Shown one piece after another: positions 11,062 through 23,366 of a stretch of DNA of 64,000 nucleotides. Positions within the stretch are counted from its first letter, which is position 1. Each line of letters begins with the position of its first letter. The translations under genes and the position numbers were made by a program. The stretch comes from Agrostemma githago. Lineage: Eukaryota > Streptophyta > Magnoliopsida > Caryophyllales > Caryophyllaceae. The notes beneath the pieces were generated by a model that worked only from the letters and a program-made list of their open reading frames with translations, was not told the origin of the DNA and made no database searches. The stretch is taken from contig OY288254.1 in the NCBI GenBank assembly GCA_958450325.1, forward strand, positions 34,419,577-34,483,576, in the 5' to 3' direction.

Positions 11062-12150
11062 AATTGATGGGAGGGTTTTGCCGTGGGTCGTACCGTCAAA
11101 TAATAACCAACTCGACCTAACACGTAGCAAGGGTAAGTCGGGTCGATATCCACGGAGACGGTTATTGGTGTCTAGACTATGGTCTACTAAAAAACGAGGC
11201 TAGGTTACAAACAAACACAAAGAGAAGAGAATTGACAAACTATGATGGTGAAAAGGGATGAAACTAGACTAGCAATGAACTAGATATAACATGTACTAAT
11301 TGAAACACTAAACCTAAACAAAACAAGTAAACTAGAGAAAAGAATGCTAACATGGATGAAGAAATCGAATATGGGAAGGACTAGGGTTAGTTTGGGTTCA
11401 TAAGTGTAGTAGGATAGTTGGGAGGTCAAGGGTGTAGGTTTCACCTAGTTACTAAGGTCGGTCCGCTCTCTCGCGTCAAAGCGTAAGTCTGCACTCTCGT
11501 GCCAAAGACTAAACCCGAATACTCATGCAAGATATTACCCAATACACAAGAATTCAACCACAAATCAATCACACAATGAGAAGATGAAAACAAGCATGAG
11601 AAGCATGGTCACTACAACTCAAACAAGCAATTCAACAAACACGTGGTGCTCATAACATGTGACTAGTAACAAAGGATTCATCTTTACCCCTAATCAAATC
11701 CTAATTACCCATAATCCACACTTAATCCCCCTACTACCCCCACAATAAGTCTACTCACACATAATGAAACTAATACTAACACTAATAAGAGAAATCAACA
11801 CAAACAACATAACTTCCATAATGCAACTAGCAGGAACAATAACAAGAATCAAAGATTAAAATTTGAAAGATTAAACAAGGATTAAGAGTAAAGAGAATAA
11901 GAAGATTATACCTACTAACAAGAAGACGAAAAGATAATAACTTGTATTAATAAGAAAAATCCAAATAAATCTCCCAAGGTTGTCAATCTTGGATGATTCT
12001 TCAAGAATCCCCATAATACAAGACTAATTACTAAGATTAAGCTAATATTAACAAAAGATTAATGAATGATTAAACTAGGGATGAAGAGAGTCTATCTAGG
12101 GTTTAGAATAATGTAGAGGAATGTAAGATGCTTAAACAATACAAAGGAAG

Positions 12151-12160
12151 GGTATTTATA
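12151..12160 (-). promoter_or_regulatory. LTR TATA box
   Basis: Minus strand CCCTATAAATACC. It lies about 50 bp downstream of the palindrome cluster and is the likely core promoter for the element A transcript. Confidence 0.75.
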
Positions 12161-12209
12161 GGGTTACAAGAGCAAAGGAATTGAAAAGAAGTGACGCGGG
12201 TCTTCAGGT

Positions 12210-12362
12210 GGCCAATCTCGGGCGAGATCAGATGGTCTCGGGAGAGATGAGACTCATCTAGGCCGAGATGAGGTGATCTCGGGCGAGATTGAGCATCAGT
12301 GGCCTGTCTTTGCTTGTACTCTTCATCCCGACCGAGATAGCCTTCATCTCGGCCGAGATGGG
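12210..12362 (-). repeat. Cluster of CTCGG-CGAGA palindromes in U3 (5' LTR)
   Basis: Same six-unit layout as 4141-4290, with a few substitutions (for example TCTCGGGAGAGAT). It sits between the 21-bp repeat and the TATA box. Confidence 0.85.
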
Positions 12363-12697
12363 TCTTGTAGGCCTCAATTATGATCTCAAGGGTCCCTCCT
12401 TGCTTCTCATGGGCTTCTCATCGATTCTTGGTGCTCGGGATTGAGTCTAAGGGGCTCGGGAATGGGTCCTAAGGTCTCGGGATCGAATCTAAGGCACCGA
12501 GTTAGAGTTCCTTCTCTTCGTTGGCTCCAAATGTGTAGGAAACGAGTCGGAATCATTCCTAATCTCCATGATTGGTCTTAGGAACCTAAAACGAACTAGA
12601 AGAAGTATAAGTAGCCCAGAAACCGCTCAAAAGAGCGATTTGACAAGAGAAACCGGGACCAAACACAACAAATACGCACAACAAACTACACTTATCA

Positions 12698-14097
12698 GCT
12701 TCAGAGTCGTAGGTTAGGTAATATGGGGTGGCTCCAGTGGGTGTTTGATAGGACGTTCGTTATCCCCATAATGCGAAGGGTATTTTGTTTGGCCAATCCC
12801 GGTAGTTGTCTATCATTTTCTTAAGGATTGTGGTCATGGTTTTGTTTGCTGCCTCCACGGCCCCGTTTGTCCGAGGTCTATAGGGTGAGGATTTGTGTCT
12901 TTGGATTTTATATTTTGCAAGGATTTTTTGGGTGTCGGCCCTAAAATAAGCCCCCTGATCACTGATTATTTCGTGAGATACACCGTAGCGGCAGATGATG
13001 TTATTTTGTAGGAATTTGCCTACTTGTTTGGAGGTTAGTACGGTTTAAGAGGTGGCTTCTACCCACTTGGTGAAGTAATCGATAGCCACCAGTATAAAAC
13101 AGTGTCCGCGGTCCCGGCTAGGTGTCTTTTCCTATGATGTCAATTCCCCAAGTAGAGAAGCGGGGTGTGGTTATGGTGTGGAGAGGATAGGGCGGTAGGT
13201 GTTGGATGTTGGCGAATATATGGCAATTGTGGCAGTGACGGACATGACATCGACAGTCTGCCTCTAGGGTCATCCAGAAATAGCCTAGCCTCATTATGTT
13301 TCGGGCTAATAGGTGTGCACTCATGTGGGGTCCGCACTCTCCGTCGTGTACTTCTTCCATGACTTTCTCGGATTGGGTTTTATTTATGCACCTAAGGAGT
13401 ACTCCTTGCGGGGTTCGTTTATAGAGTAGTCCTTGGTTCAGGACGTAGTGGGTGGCTTGTATTTTTAATGCTCTTTCGTTTTTGGCGTTCGTGTCGGTGG
13501 GTATGATCCGTTGGTTTTAAAGTCTAGGATGGCTTTGTACCAGGGTTCTTCCGGGGTATCGTCGGTTTGGAGGTTGTGGATGTAAGTTGGTTGTTCACTT
13601 CTCTCTATGCAGATAGGCATAGAGAAAAGATGGTCGGGCATGTTTATTAGTGAGGCTAGTTTGGATAGGGCGTCGGCGAATTGGTTTTCCTCACGGGGTA
13701 TGTGTATGGAGTCAATTTCTGTGAATTCCTTGGATATTGTTTCTATTTTAGTTTGGTACGGGGTTAGGCTTTCGCTGTAAACCTTCCAGGTGCCCGTGGC
13801 TTGGTTGATTACTAAGGATGAATCCCCGTGTACCCTAAGGTTCTTAACTCCTAGAGCTACGGCGGTTTTCAGTCCTATTAGGCAGGCTTCGTATTCGGCT
13901 GCGTTGTTGGTAACAGGAAATTCTAGTTCGACTGAAATGGGTATGTGATTGCCTATCGGCTATTGGTGTGTCATTTAGAGAGGTCGATTGTGGGTTGAAT
14001 CAAGGGTAGTTGTTTCCCGATTTCTTCGTAGGGTGAAGTTATGGTGGGCCGTTTGTTGCGGTCCTGGCGCTTTTAGTTAATTGTTATCGATAAGTGG
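12698..14097 (-). pseudogene. Tat-like RNase H and integrase, element E (3' part of pol, truncated)
   Basis: The minus strand encodes a Tat/Ogre/Retand-type RNase H (about 13925-13500) with TNNAAEYEACLIGLK, VHGDSSLV and NQFADALSKLAS. This is followed by the integrase H2C2 region (HCHNCHIFANIQH near 13220) and the integrase catalytic core: GIDIIGK near 13130, SDQGAYFRADT near 12940, GAVEAANK near 12860. A frameshift lies near 13120, and an in-frame stop follows FALWG near 12765. The sequence is cut off at 12698 by the LTR of element A. Upstream, protease and RT are missing and the frame joins a short gag via ~300 bp of non-coding sequence (20909-21167), interrupted by element C. Confidence 0.85.
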
Positions 14098-14102
14098 CAT
14101 AG

Positions 14103-16712
14103 TGTAACACCCGCAAATTTCCTAACTTTGTTATATGTTCCGTTACGATTATATCGTAACTCTGTAATATTTCGTCAATAATTATTTTCTAACGCGTTTT
14201 AATCCGATTTCTTTGTAAACGCTTATATTATTTTACAAACCTTCTTTTATCAACACTACATATTATTTTTATTCTATCTATTTTAAATCTTATCCTTGTA
14301 TTTATTTTTATCGGAAACTTATCACATCAATTCGTTGCTTGTTCGTTCCATCTCAACCATCTCGTTTCCTAGTTAAGTTAAGAGTCCTTGTGACTTATTA
14401 TTGCTATCTTTTAGCTTCCTAATTTCTCTTTATATATATTCTCTTTCATTCTAGTCTATTTTATTTTCACAAAGTCTATTTTATTTTCATAAAGTCTTCT
14501 TTTCTCCTCTATTTTAAGTTAAACTTCCTCCTTTTTGTTCATCCGAGCCTAATTCATCTCTAATTCTTTCCGATCTCGAGGGTAATTTAATTACTCTTAT
14601 TCGTTCTTCGTCTCTTTTTCTCCTTTCTATTCACTTAATGTGGTTTTAATACCATATGTTTAATTATTTCGTAGGCTATCGTGCTAGATCCAACAAAGAC
14701 GATTATTTAATTGATTCGGATTTCGGTTAAGGTAACATTGACACGTTACTCGGTATTATGTGATGCTATTGTTGTAGTTGCATGTATAGAAATTAGTTTT
14801 TTGTTAGACAATATATGTATGTCTTGTTTTTAATAACAAAAACTTTATCATAAATCTTCACATGTTTTGTTGTTTTTAAATCTTTTTACGAGATTTTCGA
14901 ATAAATCGTTCTTTTAAATATTAAAAAGTATTAAAATGCCGAGACTAAAACATACAAATAATAATAAATTTCATAATTTTCGTGATTTTTTATATAAAGG
15001 GTCAAATTGAAAGTTTTATTGTTTTAATAGAGTTACAACATGTTTCAGAATCTGTTAGTGTTTTTATGTTAATTAAAACTCTGTTTTAAAGACTTTATTT
15101 ACGGAAACTTTGAAAAGAGACTACTATTTATTTTAAGTCTAATTTATGCCTATTTAGTTTAGTAAAATAATTGCAAGTGATTTGGCCACAATAAATTGTT
15201 TATGAACAGTTGTCAAACTAATCCGCGATTCTGTCAGTTGTGATAAGATCTAAATTTAAAGATATGTTAAACTTTTTATTTAACATTGGTAATTTACGTA
15301 CAGAAACTATGAAGAGTCTAGTTAATGTTTCCAATTGGATTTTATTTAAAATCAATTCTTAAGCGTCTTTTATTAAATAAATACAATCGGGTGTCTAATT
15401 CTGACAGTTTGTGAATATACGAATAAAAACCCATGTTTTATTTGGAATTTGGAATTTCTTTAGAAATAAAAGTTGTAACTAAGGTTTTAAAGTTTTCAAC
15501 CCCACTGGTCTTACGTTGTTTTGATTTTTGATGATTTAATTACGAATTTTATAGTAAGACAGTGCAAATCTGGAAAATCTGTCAATTTGTTATTTAAATA
15601 TTTTTAATTACTTAAACTTCAATCTTTTTAGAAATAATTATGATTTTAACTTGACTTGACTTTTAATCATGAATCATACATTTATATAATAAATATAATG
15701 TTTACGTCTCGAAGCCTAATATTAACTATTTTATATAACTCCTATTTTAATCGATTTCTATTTTATAATAGTACCTACTTTTGAAAAGTTATTATTTTAA
15801 GAAAAATTATATTTTCATAAAGTTTTCTCTTTTAAGAACGAACTATATTTCTATTGAATTTTGATAATGGCTTTGTTTAAAAGTTATGGAATAAGAGAAG
15901 TGTACGAGTAGAGTAATACAGTCTAGAGTATACGTTTTGCCATCAGCTATAAGGCTAGTGTATCCGAGCGGGATGCATTGGTTGTTGAACTTGGCATGTT
16001 GTTGTCCAGTAGTGTATGTTCATTTTGACCTTAAGCTCGTACCTCGCATGTAAGACGCCGTCGGGTTGAACTGGGCACACTTGGTGTTCCAGGAGGGGTG
16101 TGCATATTTACTTAAGCTAGGACCTCGCATTGATAAGTCGCCGTCCTATTATGGTTGAGTAGCCTAGATTAGAGATCAAAGTTTGATTTGTTTTAACTAA
16201 GTTCTCGAAGCTAGTTTAGTATTCTTCTAGTGAAAGTCTATTCTGTTGCACTGATTCATATCCATAACGCCGTTATTACTATTGATTGATATTGACTTGC
16301 AGGTTGACAATCATTTTAAATTATTTTACTATACCGTTTTAAACGTTTTCCATTTTAAACTATTTTGATATAATAGTAATTATACTTTAATGTCATGTAA
16401 TATGGCTGGGAGAACGTCGTCATTACTCCCCACTGAATTGTGGCTGTTATGTTTATAACATGACAGGTTTTTGCTGCTGGGTTTGGGTGTGAGCTAGCGA
16501 GTAGCATGGATCCTACTCTACTTCATTTATATTAATTTTTGGATTGTTAAACCCATTTGGAGAATTTTTATTTTTAGCTCTTTTGTGAAAAGTGGCATTT
16601 GTATATATTGACTGACCGTTCTTTTTCTAAAATTTAGAACATCAGTGTGTTTTAATCCCAAGTCTACAGTGTTTCCGTCACTGTATTGCGTTAGAATTTA
16701 TAGGGGATTACA
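14103..16712 (+). repeat. 5' LTR of element C (2610 bp)
   Basis: TGTAACACCCGCAAATTTCC...GGGGATTACA. A/T-rich. A TATA-like CTTTATATATATTC lies near 14431. There is no palindrome cluster upstream of it, unlike the Athila- and Ogre-like LTRs in this window. Confidence 0.93.
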
Positions 16713-16714
16713 GT

Positions 16715-16726
16715 TGGTATCAGAGC
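16715..16726 (+). promoter_or_regulatory. Primer binding site, initiator tRNA-Met
   Basis: TGGTATCAGAGC two bases after the LTR end; this is the classic plant PBS complementary to the 3' end of initiator tRNA-Met. Confidence 0.93.
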
Positions 16727-18254
16727 ATCGTTGCTCCCGATGCTTACACCTGATTCTAGAAAAAACACCAGTAAATGATTTGGTGAGAGATGGGTAGAAA
16801 AAATTAAGGACTTAACTGTTAGGTTTTACATGTTCTTGTAACTCAATGATTAGCATTGAATATTTGTTCTTTATGCCCAAGAAAAAGATGAGTGGACAAG
16901 ACGTGGATTTGATACTGCTCTACATCGGGACAAGACCTACTTAGCAATCTCCGCATCTGATGACTAGTATGTCGTTCCTCTTCAAGAAGATGAAGAGATC
17001 CAGCGAGTTCCTTTGTGAACTCTGGAGGCACGAAGATTCTCATCTAGTTCAAGACCTTAGTAGTCTAAGATCATTGATTCTTTTCTTCTAGCCTCAGCTT
17101 CTTCTCAATTTTTCTCTTACAAATTCTCATCTCTATTCTTGTGGTAAATCTCTGTTCTATTATTCTCATATTTTACCACCTTCTCTCTCGGGATTCTTTG
17201 GTAAGACCGATTCTTGTCTTAGTAAACCTTGTTGGAAGTTAAAGATATTTGAGGATTAGTAACCCCTTATTACCTACGATTGAGGATTGTGAGTTGTACC
17301 TGTTTCCTAACCTGGTAAGAGCTTTTGAGGATTGATATGATGGTCTTAGTTAATTAATGGAATTAGGATTGTACCTTAAGTGTTTACCTTGGGTTATAGG
17401 TCACCTGATTATATGGAATACTTGGAGTCAGATCAGTTTTGGATGGTAAGATTATATTTTATTTGACGGATACCTAGTACCAAGCTAAGCGTGAATAATA
17501 ATATTAATTGGGGATTCCTACCTAATGCGTACTTAATGGATGTACCTTGGGTGTTTAAAGATCATAGAACCTCGTTTAGATCATTAGGCTGAGTGTTGTG
17601 GTACCATTTCAGGTTCTCATTAATGTTTTTAGTAATTTTTGTTGACATAGATTAAGCCTTGGTTTTTACGGATTAGATCGTGGAGTGTGATAATTAAGGT
17701 CATAACTTATGAACTTTTGAGTTGAGTGATCTAAACTTGTTTTGAGGAATACTTTGGTGCAAACCACCTTAATGGAATTTACAACTAAGAACCCTTATAC
17801 CAACGAGATTGTGGCTTCGTTGGGATTTATTCCTATAGTTGTTGGACCCTTTTTGATTAGAGCTTTATTTGATTTTTAAGAAACCTTATCCCAATGATGT
17901 GTTTGAAAGCATGTTGGTGTGATTATTTCGAGGACTTCGTTTTCGAGCTTGTTAGTGGGTGAATTTGGTTTAGTGTTTCTTACTCAAGTATCATGGAATA
18001 TACTTCGAGTTCAAACCTAGTGAACTTTGGATTTAGGAGTCTTATCAGTCACGGGTTTAGGTGTGTTATGATAACCGAATCTTAAGTATGTAAGACTTTA
18101 TATTGGAGGTTGTAGCGATTGATAATTTTGGAGGTTGTAGACTGTGTAGAACCACCTAGTACCTGGTATTAATGGACCTAGTATTGTTTGATGGAAATAG
18201 AAACACGAGTTTCGTAAGAGTCGTACTTGGAATCTCGATTTCCATTATGCCTTT
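16727..18254 (+). other. Non-coding interior of element C
   Basis: About 1.5 kb with stops in all frames and no recognisable gag or pol motif. The first ~170 bp are shared with the leader of element D (28130-28304, inverted). The rest is unlike anything else in the window. Confidence 0.75.
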
Positions 18255-18295
18255 TTCCAGTTTCGAGGACGAAACTTTTTTTTAGTGGGGAGGAT
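18255..18295 (+). promoter_or_regulatory. Polypurine tract region of element C
   Basis: TTTCGAGGACGAAACTTTTT followed by TTAGTGGGGAGGAT, directly before the 3' LTR. The first part is the end of the polyprotein in Tekay-type chromoviruses, here kept without the upstream coding region. Confidence 0.85.
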
Positions 18296-20908
18296 TGTAA
18301 CACCCGCAAATTTCCTAACTTTGTTATATGTTCCGTTACGATTATGTCGTAACTCTGTAATATTTCGTCAATAATTATTTTCTAACGCGTTTTAATCCGA
18401 TTTCTTTGTAAACGCTTATATTATTTTACAAACCTTCTTTTATCAACACTACATATTATTTTTATTCTATCTATTTTAAATCTTATCCTTGTATTTATTT
18501 TTATCGGAAACTTATCACATCAATTCGTTGCTTGTTCGTTCCATCTCAACCATCTCGTTTCCTAGTTAAGTTAAGAGTCCTTGTGACTTATTATTGCTAT
18601 CTTTTAGCTTCCTAATTTCTCTTTATATATATTCTCTTTCATTCTAGTCTATTTTATATTCACAAAGTCTATTTTATTTTCACAAAGTCTTCTTTTCTCC
18701 TCTATTTTAAGTTAAACTTCCTCCTTTTTGTTCATCCGAGCCTAATTCATCTCTAATTCTTTCCGATCTCGAGGGTAATTTAATTACTCTTATTCGTTCT
18801 TCGTCTCTTTTTATCCTTTCTATTCACTTAATGTGGTTTTAATACCATATGTTTAATTATTTCGTAGGCTATCGTTCTAGATCCAACGAAGACGATTATT
18901 TAATTTATTCGGATTTCGGTTAAGGTAACATTGACACGTTACTCGGTATTATGTGATGCTATTGTTGTAGTTGCATGTATAGAAATTAGTTTTTTGTTAG
19001 ACAATATATGTATGTCTTGTTTTTAATAACAAAAACTTTAAAATCGTAAATCTTCACATGTTTTGTTGTTTTTAAATCTTTTTACGAGATTTGCGAATAA
19101 ATCGTTCTTTTAAATATTAAAAAGTATTAAAATGCCGAGACTAAAACATACAAATAATAATAAATTTCATAATTTTCGTGATTTTTGATATAAAGGGTCA
19201 AATTGAATGTTTTATTGTTTTAATAGAGTTACAACATGTTTCAGAATCTGTTAGTGTTTTTGTGTTAATTAAAACTCTGTTTTAAAGACTTTATTTACAG
19301 AAACTTTGAAAAGAGACTACTATTTATTTTAAGTCTAATTTATGCCTATTTAATTTCGTAAAATAATTCCAAGTGATTTGGCCACAATAAATTGTTTATG
19401 AACAGTTGTCAAACTAATCCGTGATTCTGTCAGTTGTGATAAGATCTAAATTGAAAGATATGTTAAAAATTTTATTTAACATTGGTAATTTAAGTACAGA
19501 AACTATGAAGAGTATAGTTAATGTTTCCAATTGAATTTTATTTAAAATCAATTTTTAAGCGTCTTTTATTAAATAAATACAATCGGGTATCTAATTCTGA
19601 CAGTTTGTGAATATACGAATAAAAACCCATGTTTTATTTGAAATTTTGAATTTCTTCAGAAATAAAAGTTGTAACTAAGGTTTTAAAGTTTTCAACGCCA
19701 CTGGTCTTACGTTGTTTTGATTTTTGATGATTTAATTACGAAGTTTATAGTAAGACAGTGCAAATCTGGAAAATCTGTCAATTTGTTATTTAAATACTTT
19801 TAATTACTTAAACTTCAATCTTCTTAGAAATAATTATGATTTTAACTTGACTTGACTTTTAATCATGAATCATACATTTATATAATAAATATAACGTTTA
19901 CGTCTCAAAGCCTAATATTAACTATTTTATATAACTTCTATTTTAATCGATTTCTATTTTATAATAGTACCTACTTTAGAAAAGTTATTATTTTAAGAAA
20001 AATTATATTTTCATAAAGTTTTCTCTTTTAAGAACGAACTATATTTCTATTGAATTTTGATAATGGTTTTGTTTTGGAGTTATGGAATAAGAGAAGTGTA
20101 CGGGTAGAGTAATACAGTCTAGAGTATACGTTTTGCCATCAGCTATAAGGCTAGTGTATCCGAGCGGGATGCATTGGTTGTTGAACTTGGCATGTTGTTG
20201 TCCAGTAGTGTATGTTCATTTTGACCTTAAGCTCGTACCTCGCATGTAAGACGCCGTCGGGTTGAACTGGGCACACTTGGTGTTCCAGGAGGGGTGTGCA
20301 TATTTACTTAAGCTAGGACCTCGCATTGATAAGTCGCCGTCCTATTATGGTTGAGTAGCCTAGATTAGAGATCAAAGTTTGATTTGTTTGAACTAAGTTC
20401 TCGAAGCTAGTTTAGTATTCTTCTAGTGAAAGTCTATTCTGTTGCACTGATTCATATCCATAACGCCGTTATTACTATTGATTGATATTGACTTGCAGGT
20501 TGACAATCATTTTAAATTATTTTACTATACCGTTTTAAACGTTTTCCATTTTAAACTATTTTGATATAATAGTAATTATACTTTAATGTCATGTAATATG
20601 GCTGGGAGAACGTCGTCATTACTCCCCACTGAATTGTGGCTGTTATGTTTATAACATGACAGGTTTTTGCTGCTGGGTTTGGGTGTGAGCTAGCGAGTAG
20701 CATGGATCCTACTCTACTTCATTTATATTAATTTTTGGATTGTTAAACCCATTTGGAGAATTTTTATTTTTAGCTCTTTTGTGAAAAGTGGCATTTGTAT
20801 ATATTGACTGACCGTTCTTTTTCTAAAATTTAGAACATCAGTGTGTTTTAATCCCAAGTCTACAGTGTTTCCGTCACTGTATTGCGTTAGAATTTATAGG
20901 GGATTACA
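18296..20908 (+). repeat. 3' LTR of element C (2613 bp)
   Basis: Near-identical to 14103-16712, with the same TGTAACACCC...GATTACA ends. It is followed by the CATAG duplication and the remainder of element E. Confidence 0.93.
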
Positions 20909-21167
20909 CATAGTGTGGAGTTTCAAGCGATAAAATAAATTATTAAAAGAAAACCAAGCGATTGTCGAGGCGTGTATGTAAGTGTAAAGATTAGTTTTAT
21001 TGATATAGATAAACGGGCTAGAGGCCCGTGCTTTGTTTGATGGGAGGTGGAGGACATGTCCCTTCTCACCTCCCTGACTCGATAAAAGACGAAGAGGAAA
21101 ATGTTTATTATTACGTAAGCCTAGGCTCTATAGACGCACGGGACTCCGACTAAGACTGATTACACCT
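20909..21167 (-). other. Element E non-coding linker between mini-gag and RNase H
   Basis: No ORF. An equivalent linker is present in F (26522-26950), including the CTTTATCGAGTC/GACATGTCC and CGCCTCGACAATCGCTTG stretches. Both copies therefore descend from one already-deleted ancestor. Confidence 0.7.
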
Positions 21168-21773
21168 CTAAGCATCGAGGCTACCCCCAGGAAAGAGCAC
21201 CTTGATGGTGCCCCTCGTCCTTACCACCACTGATGCGGCCGCCTTATCAGTTGTCTCCCCGACGGTGAGTTGCGCCGTCTGCGCCCTTGCAGGGGGAAAG
21301 TTTCCGGCATCCTCCAGGTGCTGGATGTCGTGTTTGAGGCGGTCGCAATCCTCTGTGTCGTGCCCTATACCCTGATGATATAGGCAGTAGGCACTGGGGT
21401 CCCAGTCTGCACCGCGGGCTTCACGAGGAGGGTTTGGAGTAGGGACGAGTTGCGACAACTACAAGTCATCGTTGGCGATCCTAAGAGCCTCGGCATAGGT
21501 CATCCCCAGATCAGTCGGGCTCCTAAAGAGGCATCCCCCTAGGGGCGAGACAAACCTAGCCGGTCCGAGCCTCATCTTGTTCCTAGGAATAAGGGGTTTT
21601 TCGTCTACCTATTCTTGAGGGAGGTTTCGTGTTTCGTGGGCGACACCCTCAAGTTTGCCGAGTTGGTGCAGGATGTTGTCATTGGCGGCAATTATTTGGG
21701 CCTCGTTGTTTTGGAGTTCTCTGAGAAGCCCTAGCTTGGTGTTGAGTGGTTGGAGGTTGTCGTTAGAGGACAT
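21168..21773 (-). pseudogene. Tat-like mini-gag of element E
   Basis: ATG at 21773 (MSSNDNLQPL...), about 201 codons ending GGSLDA. It keeps an N-terminal leucine/glutamine-rich part, the MTYAEALRIAN stretch and the zinc-knuckle-like CLYHQGIGHDTEDC (C-x2-H-x4-H-x4-C), a spacing known from Tat-group gags. Most of the capsid region expected of a full Tat gag is missing. Two in-frame stops (after NLPQE and before LSQLVPTP) break it. The F copy (25916-26521) has the same short design, so the shortening is ancestral. Confidence 0.8.
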
Positions 21774-22040
21774 TTCTAGATGTGCAAGACATGACCGAAG
21801 ATGAGATCGGGTCCGCTAAGTGGCCTATGGACTCGAGGAATGCTCGGAAGTGAGCGACACGGAAATGAGACCCTTGATTTGTGCGTGTTTGCGGTCATTG
21901 TTTAGGGACTCAGGTGTTTTAGACTCTTAGTGTATTCGGCGGAACGCCTAATGAACTTATTTCTCGAAATCGAGACGATCTGACACAAATCTCGGAGATT
22001 AGACTTCAAGAGGACTTTCTCTAAACGAGATGACCCAAAA
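21774..22040 (-). other. 5' leader of element E
   Basis: A short leader between LTR end and gag start. It begins TTTTGGGTCATCTCG beside the LTR. I could not assign the primer tRNA. F has the matching leader at 25649-25915. Confidence 0.6.
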
Positions 22041-22991
22041 TGTAAGACCCCGAGTAGAGATGCCCAAGTAACTAACACAGACAGTTAATCACACGGTTGT
22101 ACGACGTAAGGGATTGATTACGATCCCGGCTCAGGATCAAAGAATTTGGATTTCTTTTGCAAAAATGAACGGGCCTTTGAACAACAAAACCTTTTCCTTT
22201 CGAAAGAGAGGATTTGTAAAATTGATGTTATGGTGGTGTGGTGGCATCGTTAAATGTGTTGCCACGTGAGTGTCTAAGTCTCGAAGATAGCGAGAGCGTA
22301 AACGGTTTTTTTTTTCCGAAAAGGAGCGCGGTGCTAAAGGGACCGATTTTGAAAATGTGGTCGTGTTTCTACGGACACTACTATTAATTAGTTAGCTTGG
22401 TATTGGCGGCGTGGATGGTACTTGTGATGTCCGTGACGGTGTTTTGGAAAGTGTGACTAAATCCTTGTTACGGGATTTAGGTAGTGAAAAGTGCCATTAA
22501 AAGATCTTTAAAACAAGTGACCCGCGCTCGTCAGTCGCATTAACTAGCGTTCTGACGGTGGGGGTGATGGATTGCGAAGAGTGTTTTGAGAGTGTAACCG
22601 TTTTGGTTCCTCGACTTCATTGATTGAAGTTTCGGGTTTGTCGACAGTATTGTGAAAAAAAACTCTTGAAAATAAAATGTTACCGTTCAAGTTACCTCGA
22701 CCTCATTAATCGGTAGTCTTGGTGGTATTAACGGTATTCGTTGTTGGCGGGTTTTATTTTGGCCAAGGTGGCGATGTTTGTAAAAGGGTCCTTTGAAAGA
22801 TATGTCACGATGACACTTTTTGAGAAAAAAAAAATTCAAAAATTTTTTTAGGTTGGCCGGGATATTGGCGTTGAAATGAGCAGCTCTTTTTTTTCGAAAA
22901 CAGATATTATTGTTTTTTTTGAAAACGGAATTGGGTGTTGTTGAACCCAGATTTTTAGTATTTCATTTAGGTTGTTCAAACACGCTACACA
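22041..22991 (-). repeat. 5' LTR of element E (~951 bp)
   Basis: The minus strand starts TGTGTAGCGTGTTTG and ends GAGGGTCTTACA-like (CGGGGTCTTACA). It aligns with the F LTR at 24667-25648 in opposite orientation at roughly 75% identity by eye. It contains runs of A and T, and no palindrome cluster is visible. Confidence 0.75.
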
Positions 22992-23350
22992 TAACTAGGA
23001 ATGCATACATTCATGCAGGATGCAGACACGGGTAGGTTAGGGTAGGCTACCGCCCACGAATAGCCCTTGCTTAGGTGGCGACCACTCACCGGGGAGGTGA
23101 GTGTCGTACCGTCTATTTGGACCATTCGCTTAGTTTATCCGCGAGATGCGCGTTGGGCGGCCAGAGCGTCAACCGAGGATCTCCCCGTGTGTCCATAAGG
23201 ATCTTACCGCGAAAGGTGGATTGGTCCTAATACCGGTTAGGGTGGGCTTTTTATGGCCAAAACCTGTAGTGACCACAACAGGAAACTAGGAAATGATCTT
23301 CACTGACCTCGTTCAAGTTACACCACCGCTGGAAACTTGTTTCCAAAATC

Positions 23351-23366
23351 CCTAGCGGAGTCGCCA
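23351..23366 (-). promoter_or_regulatory. Primer binding site of element L
   Basis: The minus strand TGGCGACTCCGCTAGG resembles the PBS beside the LTRs of I (44446) and J (48068-48079). I believe this type is used by Ogre/Tat elements (tRNA-Arg is reported), but I cannot verify the tRNA here. Confidence 0.6.

Larger units (their letters stand above)
3412..12697 (-). mobile_element. Element A: Athila-like gag-pro-only LTR retrotransposon
   Basis: Reads right to left: 5' LTR (11065-12697), tRNA-Asp PBS, broken gag-pro (7816-10847), about 3.1 kb without coding sequence, PPT, and a 3' LTR missing its end. No reverse transcriptase, RNase H or integrase motif can be found in the 6.4-kb interior. 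Element B (49030-58703) has the same organisation and nearly the same interior length, so the absence of pol looks like a property of the lineage. It is inserted in, or fused to, Tat-like element E at 12698. Its left target duplication is lost in the tandem rearrangement. Confidence 0.85.
11065..12697 (-). repeat. 5' LTR of element A (1633 bp)
   Basis: A complete LTR with TG...CA termini: it starts TGATAAGTGTAG at 12697 on the minus strand and ends CCCTCCCATCA beside the PBS. U3 contains the 21-bp repeat (about two units), the palindrome cluster (12210-12362) and a TATA box (12151-12160). The right flank is Tat-like integrase sequence. Confidence 0.92.
14098..20913 (+). mobile_element. Element C: Tekay-like LTR retrotransposon with non-coding interior
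   Basis: Complete insertion with a 5-bp target duplication CATAG (14098-14102 and 20909-20913) inside element E. It has two 2.6-kb LTRs, an initiator-Met PBS, a PPT, and an interior of only 1583 bp without a coding frame. The PPT context TTTCGAGGACGAAAC...AGTGGGGAGGA is typical of Tekay/Del chromoviruses. This makes C a large-LTR non-autonomous derivative dependent on an autonomous relative. By eye I count about 40-45 differences between its LTRs (roughly 1.6%), so the insertion is fairly young. Confidence 0.92.
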
